NCBI GenBank assembly: GCA_018136815.1
Contig: CM030935.1
Location: 4,444,159-4,508,158, forward strand
Direction of reading: 5' to 3'
Length of the DNA: 64,000 nucleotides
DNA from: Isochrysis galbana
Lineage: Eukaryota > Haptophyta > Isochrysidales > Isochrysidaceae
Shown: one piece after another, positions 39,903-50,239 of the stretch
Position numbering within the stretch: position 1 is the stretch's first letter
Layout: the number at the start of each line of letters is the position of its first letter
Notes under the pieces: model-generated
What the model saw: only the letters and a program-made list of their open reading frames with translations
What the model was told of the DNA's origin: nothing
Databases searched by the model: none
Program-made: the position numbers and the translations under genes

Positions 39903-42323
39903 AGAAAAAAAAACCTTTTAAATTTCTCGCCTCACACGTGGCCCTGAACCATTCCTTCGTAGCCACGCCTCTTTCCCTTCCTCACCCTCATTTCCCGCCT
40001 TGCGGCAACTCCCCTCGTGCTCTACTTAGGGGCTCGGGTCATGTGGGGGTCCGAGCGGAGCGGGGTGCACCTGTCCTCAGCTGCGCGTACTCAACTTCCT
40101 CCTGTGCTGCTGGGTGGCCTGTTTCTTGTAGTGCTATTTTCGGTTCCCTTGTGTCCGCGTGTGTCTATGTCTGCCTTGGGAGAGCTATGTTGATCGATCG
40201 TATCCTTGGTTGGTCAATCAGTGTAGGTCGTCTCTTTTTGCTTCTCGCTACGCGAGCTTTTCGGCGAGACCAAGCGCTGTCGCTACAAGGCGGGTATTTT
40301 CGCTCATTCGTAGCCTACCCTTTTCGTTTTCAATGAATACCGGGGCACTGAGTGTCAGTGTTCTCTTAAGTTTGGGCTTTCTCCCCTGGGCGGCTTTACT
40401 TGTGCGCATCAAACAATGCTGCTGGGGCAGTGTGAGGCCCCTAACCAATGTGGCAAACCTCACTAGTGTGGACTCCAAGACTGGGATATAGTGGTATTCA
40501 TACGACTCAAATGCTATTCTATAGAAGTCTCTTAGTATGTATTTCCACGCTATCACGTACAACGCTTTCAGGCTTTCGGGTGTGTTTGTACCGGGGTATG
40601 GGGTATGCGAATAGTCTGTCTTTCGTTTTTTGTGTGCGTGACCTCCCGGGAGGGGGGGTGTAGTTGTTGAGGGCGTCTATGGTTTCGAATATTTTCTTCG
40701 TCGCGGGACACCACGCTAAGTGGCACGAATTTTCTCGGTATCGGCGACACAGTCTACACATATCTGTCTGACTGTCTGCGAATCTGTTTCTGGTACCAAT
40801 CCGCCTATGTGTGATATGTTTGAAGTGGAGGTGCTTATCCGTGTGTTTTGGCAGTGGCATTGTATATAGCCTTGCTATGTGTTTCCATTCTTCTTTGGTG
40901 ACATTTAGTCGCTTTTCCCATGTTGTTTTCGCCGCTTGCGGGGCGTTGCTTCGTGTCGCTTTAAGCGCGGCCTTGGTAAGATCTGCGACTGATATTGCGT
41001 CTAGCGCGACTTTTCCTTTTAGTATGGCGTATTCGTCCGCCAAGGGGTACTCCATGTATCTCGGGCCTTTAAATCCGCCCTCCAATCTGGCTGGCGGGTG
41101 GTAATATTGGATCTCCCCCGCATTCGCTACATTTCCGGTGTCGGCCATCTCCCCCAGGTAGTCGGTATCCGTATGTAGCCAGATGTTGTTTAGTTTGCTG
41201 ATGTATTTTTCGTCCTCGGAGATCCTGATTTCTTTGTTCTGTAGCTCGGTCTCCGCCGGCTCTTGAGGCGGAGCGATGGCGTCATAAGACTTGTTCTCCT
41301 TTGCGTCGGGGGGCGGGCGCTCTTGTGATCGCCCTATCACTCGCGTTGCGTGGCTGACGATTTCGTCCCATGAGTCGAGAAATTCCTTTTTGTGTATTGA
41401 GCGGCCCTCGTGCACAAAAGTTTCGGGTAAATGTTCAAGATACGCCGGATACGCCGAGCATTCTTCCTTGCTATATGGTGTCAGAAAGGCGCGTTAAGTT
41501 TTATTGATACGCATCTACCTTTTAGTAAGATTTCTAGGGACTCCGTCCTAGCGGTTATCTGCTCTGCTGCTTCTCTGACCGCCACAGCGACGCCGCTGGC
41601 CGGGTCTCCTAGCTCTCCTGGGGCAACAAACCACAGCCATCCCAGCATGGCGGCTGTCCTATAGGCCCGGAGGTGTGAGCCGTCCTCGTAGGCATGCAGC
41701 TCTTGTAGCAGCAACACGTCCACTTTCGCTTTCCGTGCTTGTGACAGCACGGCGGCGAACTTGCCGCCCTTGGTGCCGTTGATGTTGTACGTCGCAATGC
41801 GGACGGGTCCTTCACCTGGGTATCCAAGGGTGGAGTCAAACTTAAGCCTTGGGCGGAAGGGCACCACTTTCGCCACGGTGAGCTCTATGGCCGCAATCGC
41901 TCTCGCATTCGCGTACTCTGGATGGAGGAAAAGGCATGCCGGGCCGTTCAGACATACGCCCGGGATCTTCTTGTGCGGATGCAGGTGGCAGCGGATCGTG
42001 CACTTATTGTCGATCCACGCGCCCGGAACGTCGTGTGAGAGATTGCAACGCACTCCGCGTTTGTTCCTGAGGCACAGCCCCTGTGTGAAGCGCGCACATT
42101 GTTTGGGAGGGCCCTTCCCCAGAGCCTCGTGCGCCGATTTCGGGCGTGGGTTGAGCCGTTGCGCTTTGCCGCCTCTTGTTCGCATTCGCAGATGGCGTCG
42201 ACCGGACCGCCTCAATGGGTTTTCCCTCATTCTAACTTGTGGGGAGTTAGAATGGGAGCCGGGGGCCTGCGAGGGGGGAGATGTGGAGGGGTGCATAGGT
42301 GTATGTATCTGTGGCATCAACAC
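39903..42323 (-). mobile_element. LINE with internal deletion: CCCH plus endonuclease ORF fused to the 3' region
   Basis: 5' part (42323-41481): a 280-aa frame with basic leader, a CCCH-like finger (C-x7-C-x8-C-x3-H within CARFTQGLCLRNKRGVRC), a second Cys/His cluster, then an APE-type endonuclease start with VRIATYNINGTKGGKFAAVL and VDVLLLQELHAYEDGSHLRA. 3' part (41415-40519): the C-terminal polyprotein region with HFKHITHRRIGTRNRF and CRLCRRYRENSCHLAWC, then a frame 40562-40248. The whole reverse transcriptase is missing between them (junction about 41440-41480), so the copy is an internally deleted, non-autonomous LINE. The 3' end is near 39903 at an A-run, as in the other copies. Confidence 0.85.
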
Positions 42324-42329
42324 GCGTCA

Positions 42330-43250
42330 AGGTGTACGGGCAGGTGCACTGAGGGTTGTCGTGTTAGTACCGGGCTAGTGAGAGTAGTGGTACTAATGCT
42401 CAGTTAGATTATTATTATTATTATCGAGCTCATCCAATAAGTATCAGGTATGTAGCGACAAGGACAAGTGACAAGCTACTACTACTACGACTCTCCTACT
42501 TATTTATGTCAAGGTGGGCGCGCGCAGCGCGGCGCCGCTACTAGCGGCGAAGCGCAACGCGGCGCTCGGCGGCCGCGCCCCCGCGGCCCGCGGCTGCGCG
42601 CGCCACAAGTAGTTAGCTAGCTAACTGCCTCTTTGCGCATCCCACTTGGTTGTTTGTTAACAATTGAGAATTGCATCCCCACGGGTGCCCTTTAAGCTTT
42701 AATGGTGGTTAACACACTTAACTGGTTAACTGGTCAATGTATTCCCTAGCCTTGTCCTCTGCTGACGGGCTTCAGCCCGCCAGCGTCTCCGAAGTCGTCT
42801 CCTCCGCCGCGCCTGCCGCCGGCATGCCTCCCTCCTCATTGCCCTCAGCCCTCAGACCCCATGGGTCTGCCCAATTCGTTAGTAGCTCTTGGAGTAGTAA
42901 GATGTCTACCCTCGAGCCCATCGGGTTACTGTGAGGGTTCGAGGGTTCACATGCAGCAGTCTCTCATGCAGGCTCGGGGGGGGGGGGGGGGGGGGGGAGC
43001 TCGATCCGCGCAGCGTTCGCGCGAGACCGCGCACCCGCTCCGATTTGCTCTCGTGCCCCCCCCCCCCTATCGGTGGCAACGCCACCTTAAGTGGAGGTGG
43101 CTTATTCTTATTCTTATTCTAAGTCCAAGTTCCGCTAGTCCGGGTCGTCGCACAACATTTTGAAATACACAACACAACCCGCCAGCGGGCACGAATGCCT
43201 TGGAATCCGGTCCTCGCGCCCTTTGCGCGCCTTCAGTGGTCGCATGTTCT
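42330..43250. other. No recognisable gene; GC foldback and G-run
   Basis: 42515-42612 folds back: GGGCGCGCGCAGC on the left pairs with GCTGCGCGCGCC on the right, with GC-rich palindromes between. A G-run of about 20 lies at 42978-42998 and a C-run at 43059-43068. The right end probably holds the 3' UTR of the CCDC96-like gene. Confidence 0.5.
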
Positions 43251-44297
43251 TTACGCGGCCGATTTTGTCTCGCTTGTTTTGCCCAACAGAGACGCATGGC
43301 GTTGCTTCAGCCTTTCGAGCTCCTTCTTTTGCTCAACGATGTGCTGCCGCCGCTTCTCGAAGTCGATAAGCAGTTCCTCGGACGAGACTAGGGTGTGGGA
43401 TTTCTTCCGAGTAGAACTCTCGGCACGTAATGCGTCACGTTCGTGTTTGAGTTGGGTTAGCACATCGCGCTTATTGGTGAGCTCAAGTTCAAGATCGGCA
43501 AGCTCATGCTTAAGCAATTGATTGTCCGCCTGCACAAATTGGAGCTTCTCCTTGAAGTGTGTTAGGACTTGGACTGTACTTGTGGTTTTCTTCCGCAGTT
43601 TGAGAAGCTCTTCATTACGCTCCTCGATCTTTTCATTCAGCGTTTGATTCTCAATCTTGAGCTGCTCAAAGTCAATCAAATGCAAACCTTCCGCCAAATT
43701 CTCCTTCTGCTTGAGCGATTGCTCAAGTTTGCGCACTGTATTACGCCGCTGGATGTTGGTGAGATGCATCTTCTCTATCTCAATATCTTTCAAGGCCTCC
43801 TGCTCTTCAAATTGCGCAACCAGCTTGGCCGAAATTGGTTTGCCTGTTCGGGAGTTTTCTGACCCCTTGAAGATCTCCCGCTTGAATGCAAGGAAAGCGT
43901 CGCGAATCTCCCTCGCCTTGGCCTCTTTCTCATCCAGCCGTTGCTGAATCTCAGACACCAATGAATTATATGTTTTCTGTAACCGATGGAACTCTTCGCG
44001 AAGTTCGACAACTTGGCCGAGTGTCTTCGTATACCTCGCTTCTTGGTCCACCACGGCAGCCTCTGTCTCTGCTCTCTCGTCATGCTTCTTGACTGTGCGT
44101 AGATATTCCCCAAGCTTGCGCTGCAGTGCTTGATTAGATTCCACAAGTAGTGCCTTGCGGTCTTGTGCAACATTCCACAATTCCGTTAGCCGTGCAGCCT
44201 CCTCGTCCTCCTCAGCATACACCGCTATCTCGTCAACGGCATCTGCTGCCTCAAGATATGCCTCGTCTTCATTGAACTCCTCTATCTCCTCCTCCCT

Positions 44298-44333
<36 letters not shown>

Positions 44334-44978
44334 TACTTCCTTCCTCTCCTCTTGCTCGTCTTCCTCACCTCCATTCCCATCTACATCTCCGATAGGAACG
44401 AGCTCTGGTTCGGAGAAGGGTAGTAGTCCACGTCTTGACAGCTGACCACGCCGCATCGCAGCAATCTTGGAGGCAGCTTTAGCCCTCTTGTGAAACTGCT
44501 CATCAGTATCTGGATGGTCTGGGTTGTCTTCTTCACCACTCAGAGCTCTTTGTATCTCACCCCCCTCGTCTGCCTTGACTTCCCCATCAGCACTTACTGT
44601 GTCCATGCCTTCCATATCCTGCGTACTGAACTCAGCACCTTCAGCATGGCCCGCCGTGAAGTCATCCTTTGCACTTGCCATATCCTCCTCCTCCCTGAAG
44701 TGCGCGTTAAGCTCAGGCAGTGGAGAATCCGCCACATTCGCAGCGCTCTCGCCCACTGTGACTCCGGGCTCCTCCGCCGCCTCGCCGGCCTGGACTCCAG
44801 CTGTGCCTGCTGGCGTGTCCTCCCCCTCTTTTCCGTCTACAGGGTGATCCACTGAGGAGTGGCTCTGCTCGTGAGCATCGGATGGCTGGACGGCGTCGGC
44901 CTCGGGCGCGGGGGCCTCGCATTGCTTCTCGACCTCGTTCTCACCGTTCTCCCGCTCGCTCTGCCCCTCGTCCTCCAT
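43251..44978 (-). CDS. CCDC96/CFAP184-like axonemal coiled-coil protein
   Basis: Predicted component of the axoneme (radial-spoke and inner-dynein regulatory region in other organisms). A 575-aa frame from ATG 44978; the open frame continues upstream to a CAG|GTTACGG acceptor-like site, so a 5' UTR intron is possible. The N-terminal 210 residues are strongly acidic (Glu/Asp runs, including an (ED)n tract near residues 170-195), as in animal CCDC96. From about residue 240 on, a continuous coiled coil carries the family signature: EEFHRLQKTYNSLVSEIQQR, RRNTVRKLEQSL, DFEQLKIENQTLNEKIEERN and KKTTSTVQVLTHFKEKLQFV. The C-terminus is EKRRQHIVEQKKELERLKQR. The paralogue CCDC113 is the main alternative; the IENQTLNEKIEERNEELLKL block favours CCDC96. 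Confidence 0.85.
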
Positions 44979-45105
44979 GCTGCGTGCTGGCAGGGTGGCC
45001 CAGATGACGGAGGGGTGCCCCAAGAGGGGCGACCAGCTCCCTCGCACTGCTGCAACGACCGTAACCTGCAACGAACGATGATTCTATAAAAGAGATTTCG
45101 ATTCT

Positions 45106-45286
45106 ATAATCCTAGTGTTAGTGCTGCGCCTCCGTAGTCCTCATCGGCAACGGAGGCCCTCTATCTACCCCGCGATGGGGGTGTCCGCGGTTGGTGGATG
45201 GCTCGTCCGGTGTATGTGGCTAGGGATGCTAACTATCAAGACGCTCTACAAGATGACAATTCGCAACGTGGTACCCCCGCCGAGAG
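45106..45286 (+). repeat. Dispersed repeat R1/R2, copy E (empty-site homologue)
   Basis: AATCCTAGTGTTAGTGCTGC is followed by CCCGCGATGGGGGTGT and GGATGGCTCGTCCGGTGTAT, the same order as around the hAT-like MITE at 29.5-30.1 kb but without the 450-bp insert. Confidence 0.6.
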
Positions 45287-45476
45287 CCTAGTATGGGAAA
45301 TACGGTGCTGGGGCCTGCAAATACAAATACAGCCAAATACATATGTATTTGGCCTCCGGCCAAATACATTTCACATACATTCGAGGTCTACAACCCAGGA
45401 CGCGCTTCAAATACAGCCAAATACATATGTATTTGGCCTCTGGCCAAATACGGTGAATACGTATTTCCCATCTAGG
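45287..45476. mobile_element. 190-bp ATAC-rich MITE with imperfect 8-bp duplication
   Basis: Inverted ends CCTAGTATGGGAAATAC (left) and CCTAGATGGGAAATAC (right, reverse complement), flanked by GCCGAGAG (45279-45286) and GCCGTGAG (45477-45484), 7 of 8 matching. The interior has repeated AAATACATATGTATTTGGCC palindromes. Partial relatives lie at 17990-18125 and probably at 6533-6680 and 35118-35240. Confidence 0.7.
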
Positions 45477-45484
45477 GCCGTGAG

Positions 45485-45877
45485 GTCACATGTCACCACC
45501 ACCATTGCGCAATCTCTACATCTCTACATCTACATCTCTACAACCTACAACCTGCAACCTGTTGCCTGTTGACAACCTACATGCTACAATAATAGACAAT
45601 AGCCCGGTCACTCACTCTCACTCTTTTTAACCACGATTTCCCACCTCCCCTGGGTGTCCAAGGATTCCGCAGGTCCGCAGGCCCCCCCCCTACGTGCCCC
45701 GCCAGCTGCCTTCCCCCTCCGAACAACCCAACAACCCCCTCCCGGCCCACGAAAGGCAATGGCGTCGGTGAGTCGGTGAGGGGTGAGGGACCCCCCTCCC
45801 CCTCCCTTGCCCCGCGTGTGGCGGTCTATTTTGGGAGATTGAGACGGTCGCTCACGGGAGGGATACATAATAAAACA
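45485..45877. other. No recognisable gene
   Basis: CTACATCT and CAACCTGC short repeats at about 45508-45575, then C-rich sequence. Confidence 0.4.
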
Positions 45878-47296
45878 AAAAAAATCTTCTTAAAAATCAC
45901 CGCTACACGTGCGGCGTGGGGCAGCGTGCTTGTGGACCTCCCTTCTACCCAACCTTAACCCCTAACAACCCCCTCCCCCTTCCCCAGTTCCCTCTTTAGT
46001 GGAGAGCCGGTTCCGGGGAGGCCGCGCGCACTGCCTCGGCCAGGAGTTGGAGTGGAGGGGGCGGGAGACTGTGGCTTTATCTCTCGCTCGGGTTTGGCTA
46101 GTCCAATTCTCCCTTGTGTCGCATAAGTTCTTCAGCGTTTTCCTTCAAATTCTTTCTATAGCGGTACTCCCATCTCAAGTGATGTTTCGTATATCTAGGC
46201 CTCTTGCCGCCTGCAAGAGGTCATCCGATACTTCTAGGTTAAAGTCTTTGTCCACCATATAAAGAGGGCTTATCATTTTCCGAATATGTTTGTTACTCGG
46301 GGCGTGCAGCCCCATGTTGTTTCGCTGTTTCTTCAGCCTTTGAAAGAAACCGACCTTCGCCGTTGCTAATAGGTGGTACCTTGTAAGAATTGCCCTAAGG
46401 ATCGATCTAACGGACCTACCGTCCGCGTTACCGTACTGGATGTTGTAGAAATCCGTGAGGATATACCTCCACGCGAGGATACCCAAGTATCCCGAGGAGG
46501 GGTGAGGCCTGTCCACTTGGTAGCAAAAGAGACGTTGGGCTACTTCAGAGCCCGGCCTAAGGACGATCCCCAGAAGTCCTTCTATGAATTCGAAGATGGG
46601 CTCCGTCGCAATGCATACGGCCAGGTGCGTGGAACTTTCGGGGGCTATACCGCAAAAGCGGCACGTCGGGTCATCCGCGAATCTGTTCGCCGTGGCTATC
46701 CTCCTATGTAGGATGTGTTTGAAGTGCATATACGAGTCCCTCGGTGTTAAAAAGTTGTACTTATATAGCTGCGATATTTGCTTCCATTTTCCTGAGATGG
46801 CCGGTAGTCTTATTTCCCATCTTAGCGTGGATTTCTGCCTCTTCGTTTTCTTCATTGCGAGGAACGCTTTAGTGAGCGCCTTGACGTTAATGTCTTCCAA
46901 CGTTTTGTGTGTGTCCTTAAACTTGTATTCTTGCGGAATCGGGTATGCTGTTTCGGCCGGTCCGTCAAATGCTCGCCCCCATTTTAGCGGAGTGTATAGC
47001 TCTCCCGGAACCGACTGCGGGCTAACCCGCTCGTGTATATGGGGTTCTCCCATAACATTAAGCTTGACTACGTGATAGTCACCTCTTCGGCGCATATAGT
47101 AGTTAAGTTCTTTGTCCACTAGGATTTCGCCTAAATCGTGCGCGTCCGGGTCTTCCTGGGGGGCTAGCCCCACCCCCCCATTGGCCATTCGCGACTGACC
47201 GCTGACCCGCGCATGGCGAGGGCCGAGGTGAGTCATGCCCGCCACCCCTTCTCCACTTCTCCATGCTGGCCTGCGCCCATGTGTGAGCCTGCGCAT
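45878..47296 (-). mobile_element. LINE 3' region with a long intact C-terminal ORF
   Basis: A 373-aa frame (47296-46175) is the best preserved C-terminal region of this LINE group: EYKFKDTHKTLEDINVKAL, W-x-IRLPAISGKWKQISQLYK, HFKHILHRRIATANRF, the zinc-binding CRFCGIAPESSTHLAVC and a C-terminal ILAWRYILTDFYNIQYGNAD. The layout matches the zf-RVT-type domain found after the RT of plant and algal LINEs. RT and endonuclease are absent, so it is 5' truncated, as is usual after incomplete reverse transcription. The 3' end is at the A-run near 45878. Confidence 0.85.
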
Positions 47297-47299
47297 CTC

Positions 47300-48305
47300 A
47301 ACCTCTCCGGCGTTGCTTGGCCCCGCCCTACCGCCTACCGGCTACAGGCTACCGGCTACAAGAAAGCGATGCTACACACTGCACGCGTTATCGCGTGTCG
47401 ATAGGGGACGGTGGCAGCCTCCTCCCTTACTTAGCGATCAAGATGGCGTCGCGCGTTGCCCCTCCGCAGTCCACAGCAATGCGCGCGCGTAGCTGCGGAT
47501 ATGCGGATGCGGATGAGTCGGATGAGGATGAGGAGTGTGCTGTGCTGGTTGTTTGTGTTGTTGTTGCTTGTGAATGCCTTACAAGTTACAAGCACGTACA
47601 CAAATATTGAACATTCGACATACACATACATCGAACGAACATCATAATAGATATGCATGTTACCCCTAGGTGCTATCCCCCGATGTAGATATATATCGGA
47701 GGAATTTCGCGGCCCCCCGATTGCGATTGCTAACGGGGTGAATGTTGGATGGATGTTGGCTTCTTGCGATCTGGAAAATCCCCCCCTGATAGCTGTCGGC
47801 TATCGGCTATCTGCTATCCGGGGGCCCGGATTCAACTATCAGTAAAACTGATAGGGTCATGGGGGCCCCGTGCCCCCTTTTCTCCATCGCAGACACCCCC
47901 TGGGTGGGCATGCACACTCAACCTCAGCCCCTGCCTGCTGGCAGGGGCTGAGCTGACATCACTCTGGCCCAGACCCTCGCCGAGCGCGCGCCGCGCGCCG
48001 CACGCACTCGCCTGCAATGGCCCTCGCTCGTACTGACCCCCACTCCACCACTGAGCCACAGACCACCTGAGCCGACAGGAAGGCACCCAGGGCCAGCGAG
48101 GCCAGCGAGGGAGAGGCAGGAGAGGCCAGGGGCCCAGCCCCAGCCAGCCTCCACTGCCCCCTGAGCTGGCCCAGCTGGCCCTCTGGGGGGACCCGAGGGG
48201 CCCCTCAGAGGGGGGCCATGGCGCGCGCAGGCATCGCACGCCCGTAGGAGAACGAAGAGAACGACGAAAAAAGCACGACAAAAAAACGACACGATCTGAC
48301 ACACA
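47300..48305. other. No recognisable gene
   Basis: Only short frames. TATCAGTAAAACTGATAGGG at about 47839 (a palindrome) is shared with 36655-36690. 47780-47830 has GGCTATCGGCTATCTGCTAT short repeats. Confidence 0.4.
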
Positions 48306-48309
48306 AAAA

Positions 48310-48700
48310 GGTAATACTCACGCCTGTTTACGGTATGTTTTCAGGCCGACACCTCGAGCGACATGCGAATGCCGCGAAAGCGCGGCGACACTTGAAAAAG
48401 ACGCGAGAAGAGGGGGCCGGGACCTCCCAGGGGCACGAAGTGTCACAAGCAACAGGCGTTTACGTTTGTTTTGCCCCAGGAACACCACACCAGCAGGTCT
48501 GCCCCAGCCCACCCCCTGCACTTGGCCCGTTGTAGTGCACGCGCCCCCCCCCCCCATACCAAAGACAAAGGAATGAAAGGGGTAGTGTAAGGGAGTGAGT
48601 AAACTGGGGTATAGGCGATGTCGTTAGTGAGTACCGTGAGTACGTGGACCTGTATAGCTAGCGTGAGTAGCCCGAATCTTCAGATGTTTTATCCGGGGGC
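48310..48700 (-). repeat. Dispersed repeat R3, copy 2
   Basis: Reverse-complement relative of 24830-25210: ATACCAAAGACAAAGGAATG next to a C-run (48542-48553), GGGGTATAGGCGATG and GAATCTTCAGATGTTTTAT at the end. Divergence is substantial, so the insertions are old. Confidence 0.6.
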
Positions 48701-48809
48701 CCGGATAGCTATCGGGGGCCGTTGGATCTTGGGGGGTAACATATATATACATGTGTATAGCTAGATGACAATGTGTGTGTGAAAGGCGAAAGGCGGCGTA
48801 CGTACGTAG

Positions 48810-49304
48810 TTGGTTATGTGTGTTGCGTGTTGCGATGCGATTGAGGTTTTTTTTGGTCTCCTAAGTAAGGGAAATGTGTTGCGGATGTACCTGCGGCTAC
48901 TTTCGGGACGACAAATTGTGAGAAGTTACACGAGAAGTTTGGGTAGTCCGCTACAAGATTCCCGCAAGTTTGACCGAGAAGTTTGGGCAAGTTTTGCTAG
49001 AAGTATTGACCTGGCCCTAGTCACCATCACAAGAAAGCAGCACGCTAACGCTAAGAAACCTCTGTACATATTGCAGCTCTCGGCAAAAACCGCGCAAGAA
49101 ACCCAGCTTAAGAAACTCCTATGGTCTCGCGGCCGAGCGCTAAGGCTAAGGAAAGTGATGGAGGACAAAATTCTTTGCTGTTTTCTTGATGGTGCGCCCT
49201 TACCCCTACTGCAACGGCAGCGGCTGCCTTCTTTCTTTCCTCCGGTCTTCGCGCGTCGCTGCTCCGTTGGCGTTCACTTGCGTCAACTAAAGTTCACTGT
49301 CTAG
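48810..49304 (+). CDS. Hypothetical ORF, 164 codons
   Basis: An open frame with fairly balanced composition, including SYTRSLGSPLQDSRKFDREV and ILQLSAKTAQETQLKKLLWS. No family is recognised and no neighbouring exon is evident. The frame overlaps moderately AT-rich DNA, so it could be an old gene fragment or chance. Confidence 0.2.
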   Translation: MVMCVACCDAIEVFFGLLSKGNVLRMYLRLLSGRQIVRSYTRSLGSPLQDSRKFDREVWASFARSIDLALVTITRKQHANAKKPLYILQLSAKTAQETQLKKLLWSRGRALRLRKVMEDKILCCFLDGAPLPLLQRQRLPSFFPPVFARRCSVGVHLRQLKFTV

Positions 49305-49504
49305 CGATGATAATATGTAAAAATAGTTGCAGAAACCACTAGGAGTAAAGTAGATGAAGGGTCAAATTTTATTTTGCACCTAAAGCCTAGAGCAATGGGT
49401 AGAGGTCATGTCCATGAGAAGCTGAAGCCTTTATCTATGTACTAGAGCTCTACTAGGAGTACTTTACTAAAATTCAACTAGGAGTATACCGTCCGTCCCC
49501 TTGA

Positions 49505-49761
49505 GAGCTCGTCTCTCTCTCTCTCTCTCTCTCCTCTCTCTCTCACTTCTCTCTTTCTCTCTCTTCTCTCTGTCTCTTCTCTCTCTCTCTCCACTCTCTC
49601 TCCCCCCCCCACCCCCCACCTCTCTCTCTCTCTCCAGCTCTTCTCCCCTCCTCCCGCCCTTGCTCCCTCCAGCCTCCCCCCCCCCCCCCCCCCCCTCTCC
49701 CCCTCCCTCCAACCCCCACCCCTCTCTCCTCCCCCGCCCCCCCCCCCCGCCCCCCCCCCCC
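49505..49761. repeat. (CT)n and C-run tract
   Basis: CT dinucleotide arrays (49514-49640) grading into C-runs (49676-49695, 49739-49760). It ends exactly at the ATG of the next ORF and may be its upstream intron or leader. Confidence 0.85.
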
Positions 49762-50232
49762 ATGCTGGTGCGGCTGGGCTGCACCGCTCTGGCCGGCGTC
49801 CTCTCGCTGCTGCTCGGCGCAAGGGTGCAGCTTGAGGCGACTCTACCACATGTGGGACCCCTCGCATTCCCCCTCTCCGTCCTCACGGGCCGCCTCGCTT
49901 ACTTTTCCCTGTGCGCGAGGGAAGCCGGTGGGCCCCTCCCGTTTGAGACGCTCAGCCTTGAGGGAGAGCAACTCCAGCTCGGATGGAAACTACCAGCGCT
50001 CCTCGGCGCGCCTTTCTGGCTATTCTTCGTGAGAGAGCGCGCGCCAGTCATATTTCTGGTGATGCTCCTTCTCGTTGGCCCGCCCGGGCCCAAAGGGGGT
50101 CAGCTTCGCTTCGACTTTCTTGTGCGCGAATCCCACCTCCGGGCGGGAGCGTGGCCGACCATCCTTTCGGTTGTGCTGTCGACCATCACGCGCGCATCTC
50201 TCCCTGCACTGCTCGTCGGCTTACAGACGTGA
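49762..50232 (+). CDS. Uncharacterised protein, weakly DUF2993-like
   Basis: A 156-aa frame from ATG 49762. It has an N-terminal hydrophobic stretch (GCTALAGVLSLLLGA), a central FETLSLEGEQLQLGW pattern and a C-terminal segment RFDFLVRESHLRAGAWPTIL. The spacing loosely resembles DUF2993 lipid-binding-type proteins of cyanobacteria and plastids; this is a weak, eye-only match. The final codons CAGAC|GTGAGA fit a splice donor, so the stop at 50232 may be intronic and the gene may continue to the right. The ATG directly follows the C-run, so the start is equally open. Confidence 0.4.
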   Translation: MLVRLGCTALAGVLSLLLGARVQLEATLPHVGPLAFPLSVLTGRLAYFSLCAREAGGPLPFETLSLEGEQLQLGWKLPALLGAPFWLFFVRERAPVIFLVMLLLVGPPGPKGGQLRFDFLVRESHLRAGAWPTILSVVLSTITRASLPALLVGLQT

Positions 50233-50239
50233 GATAGTT

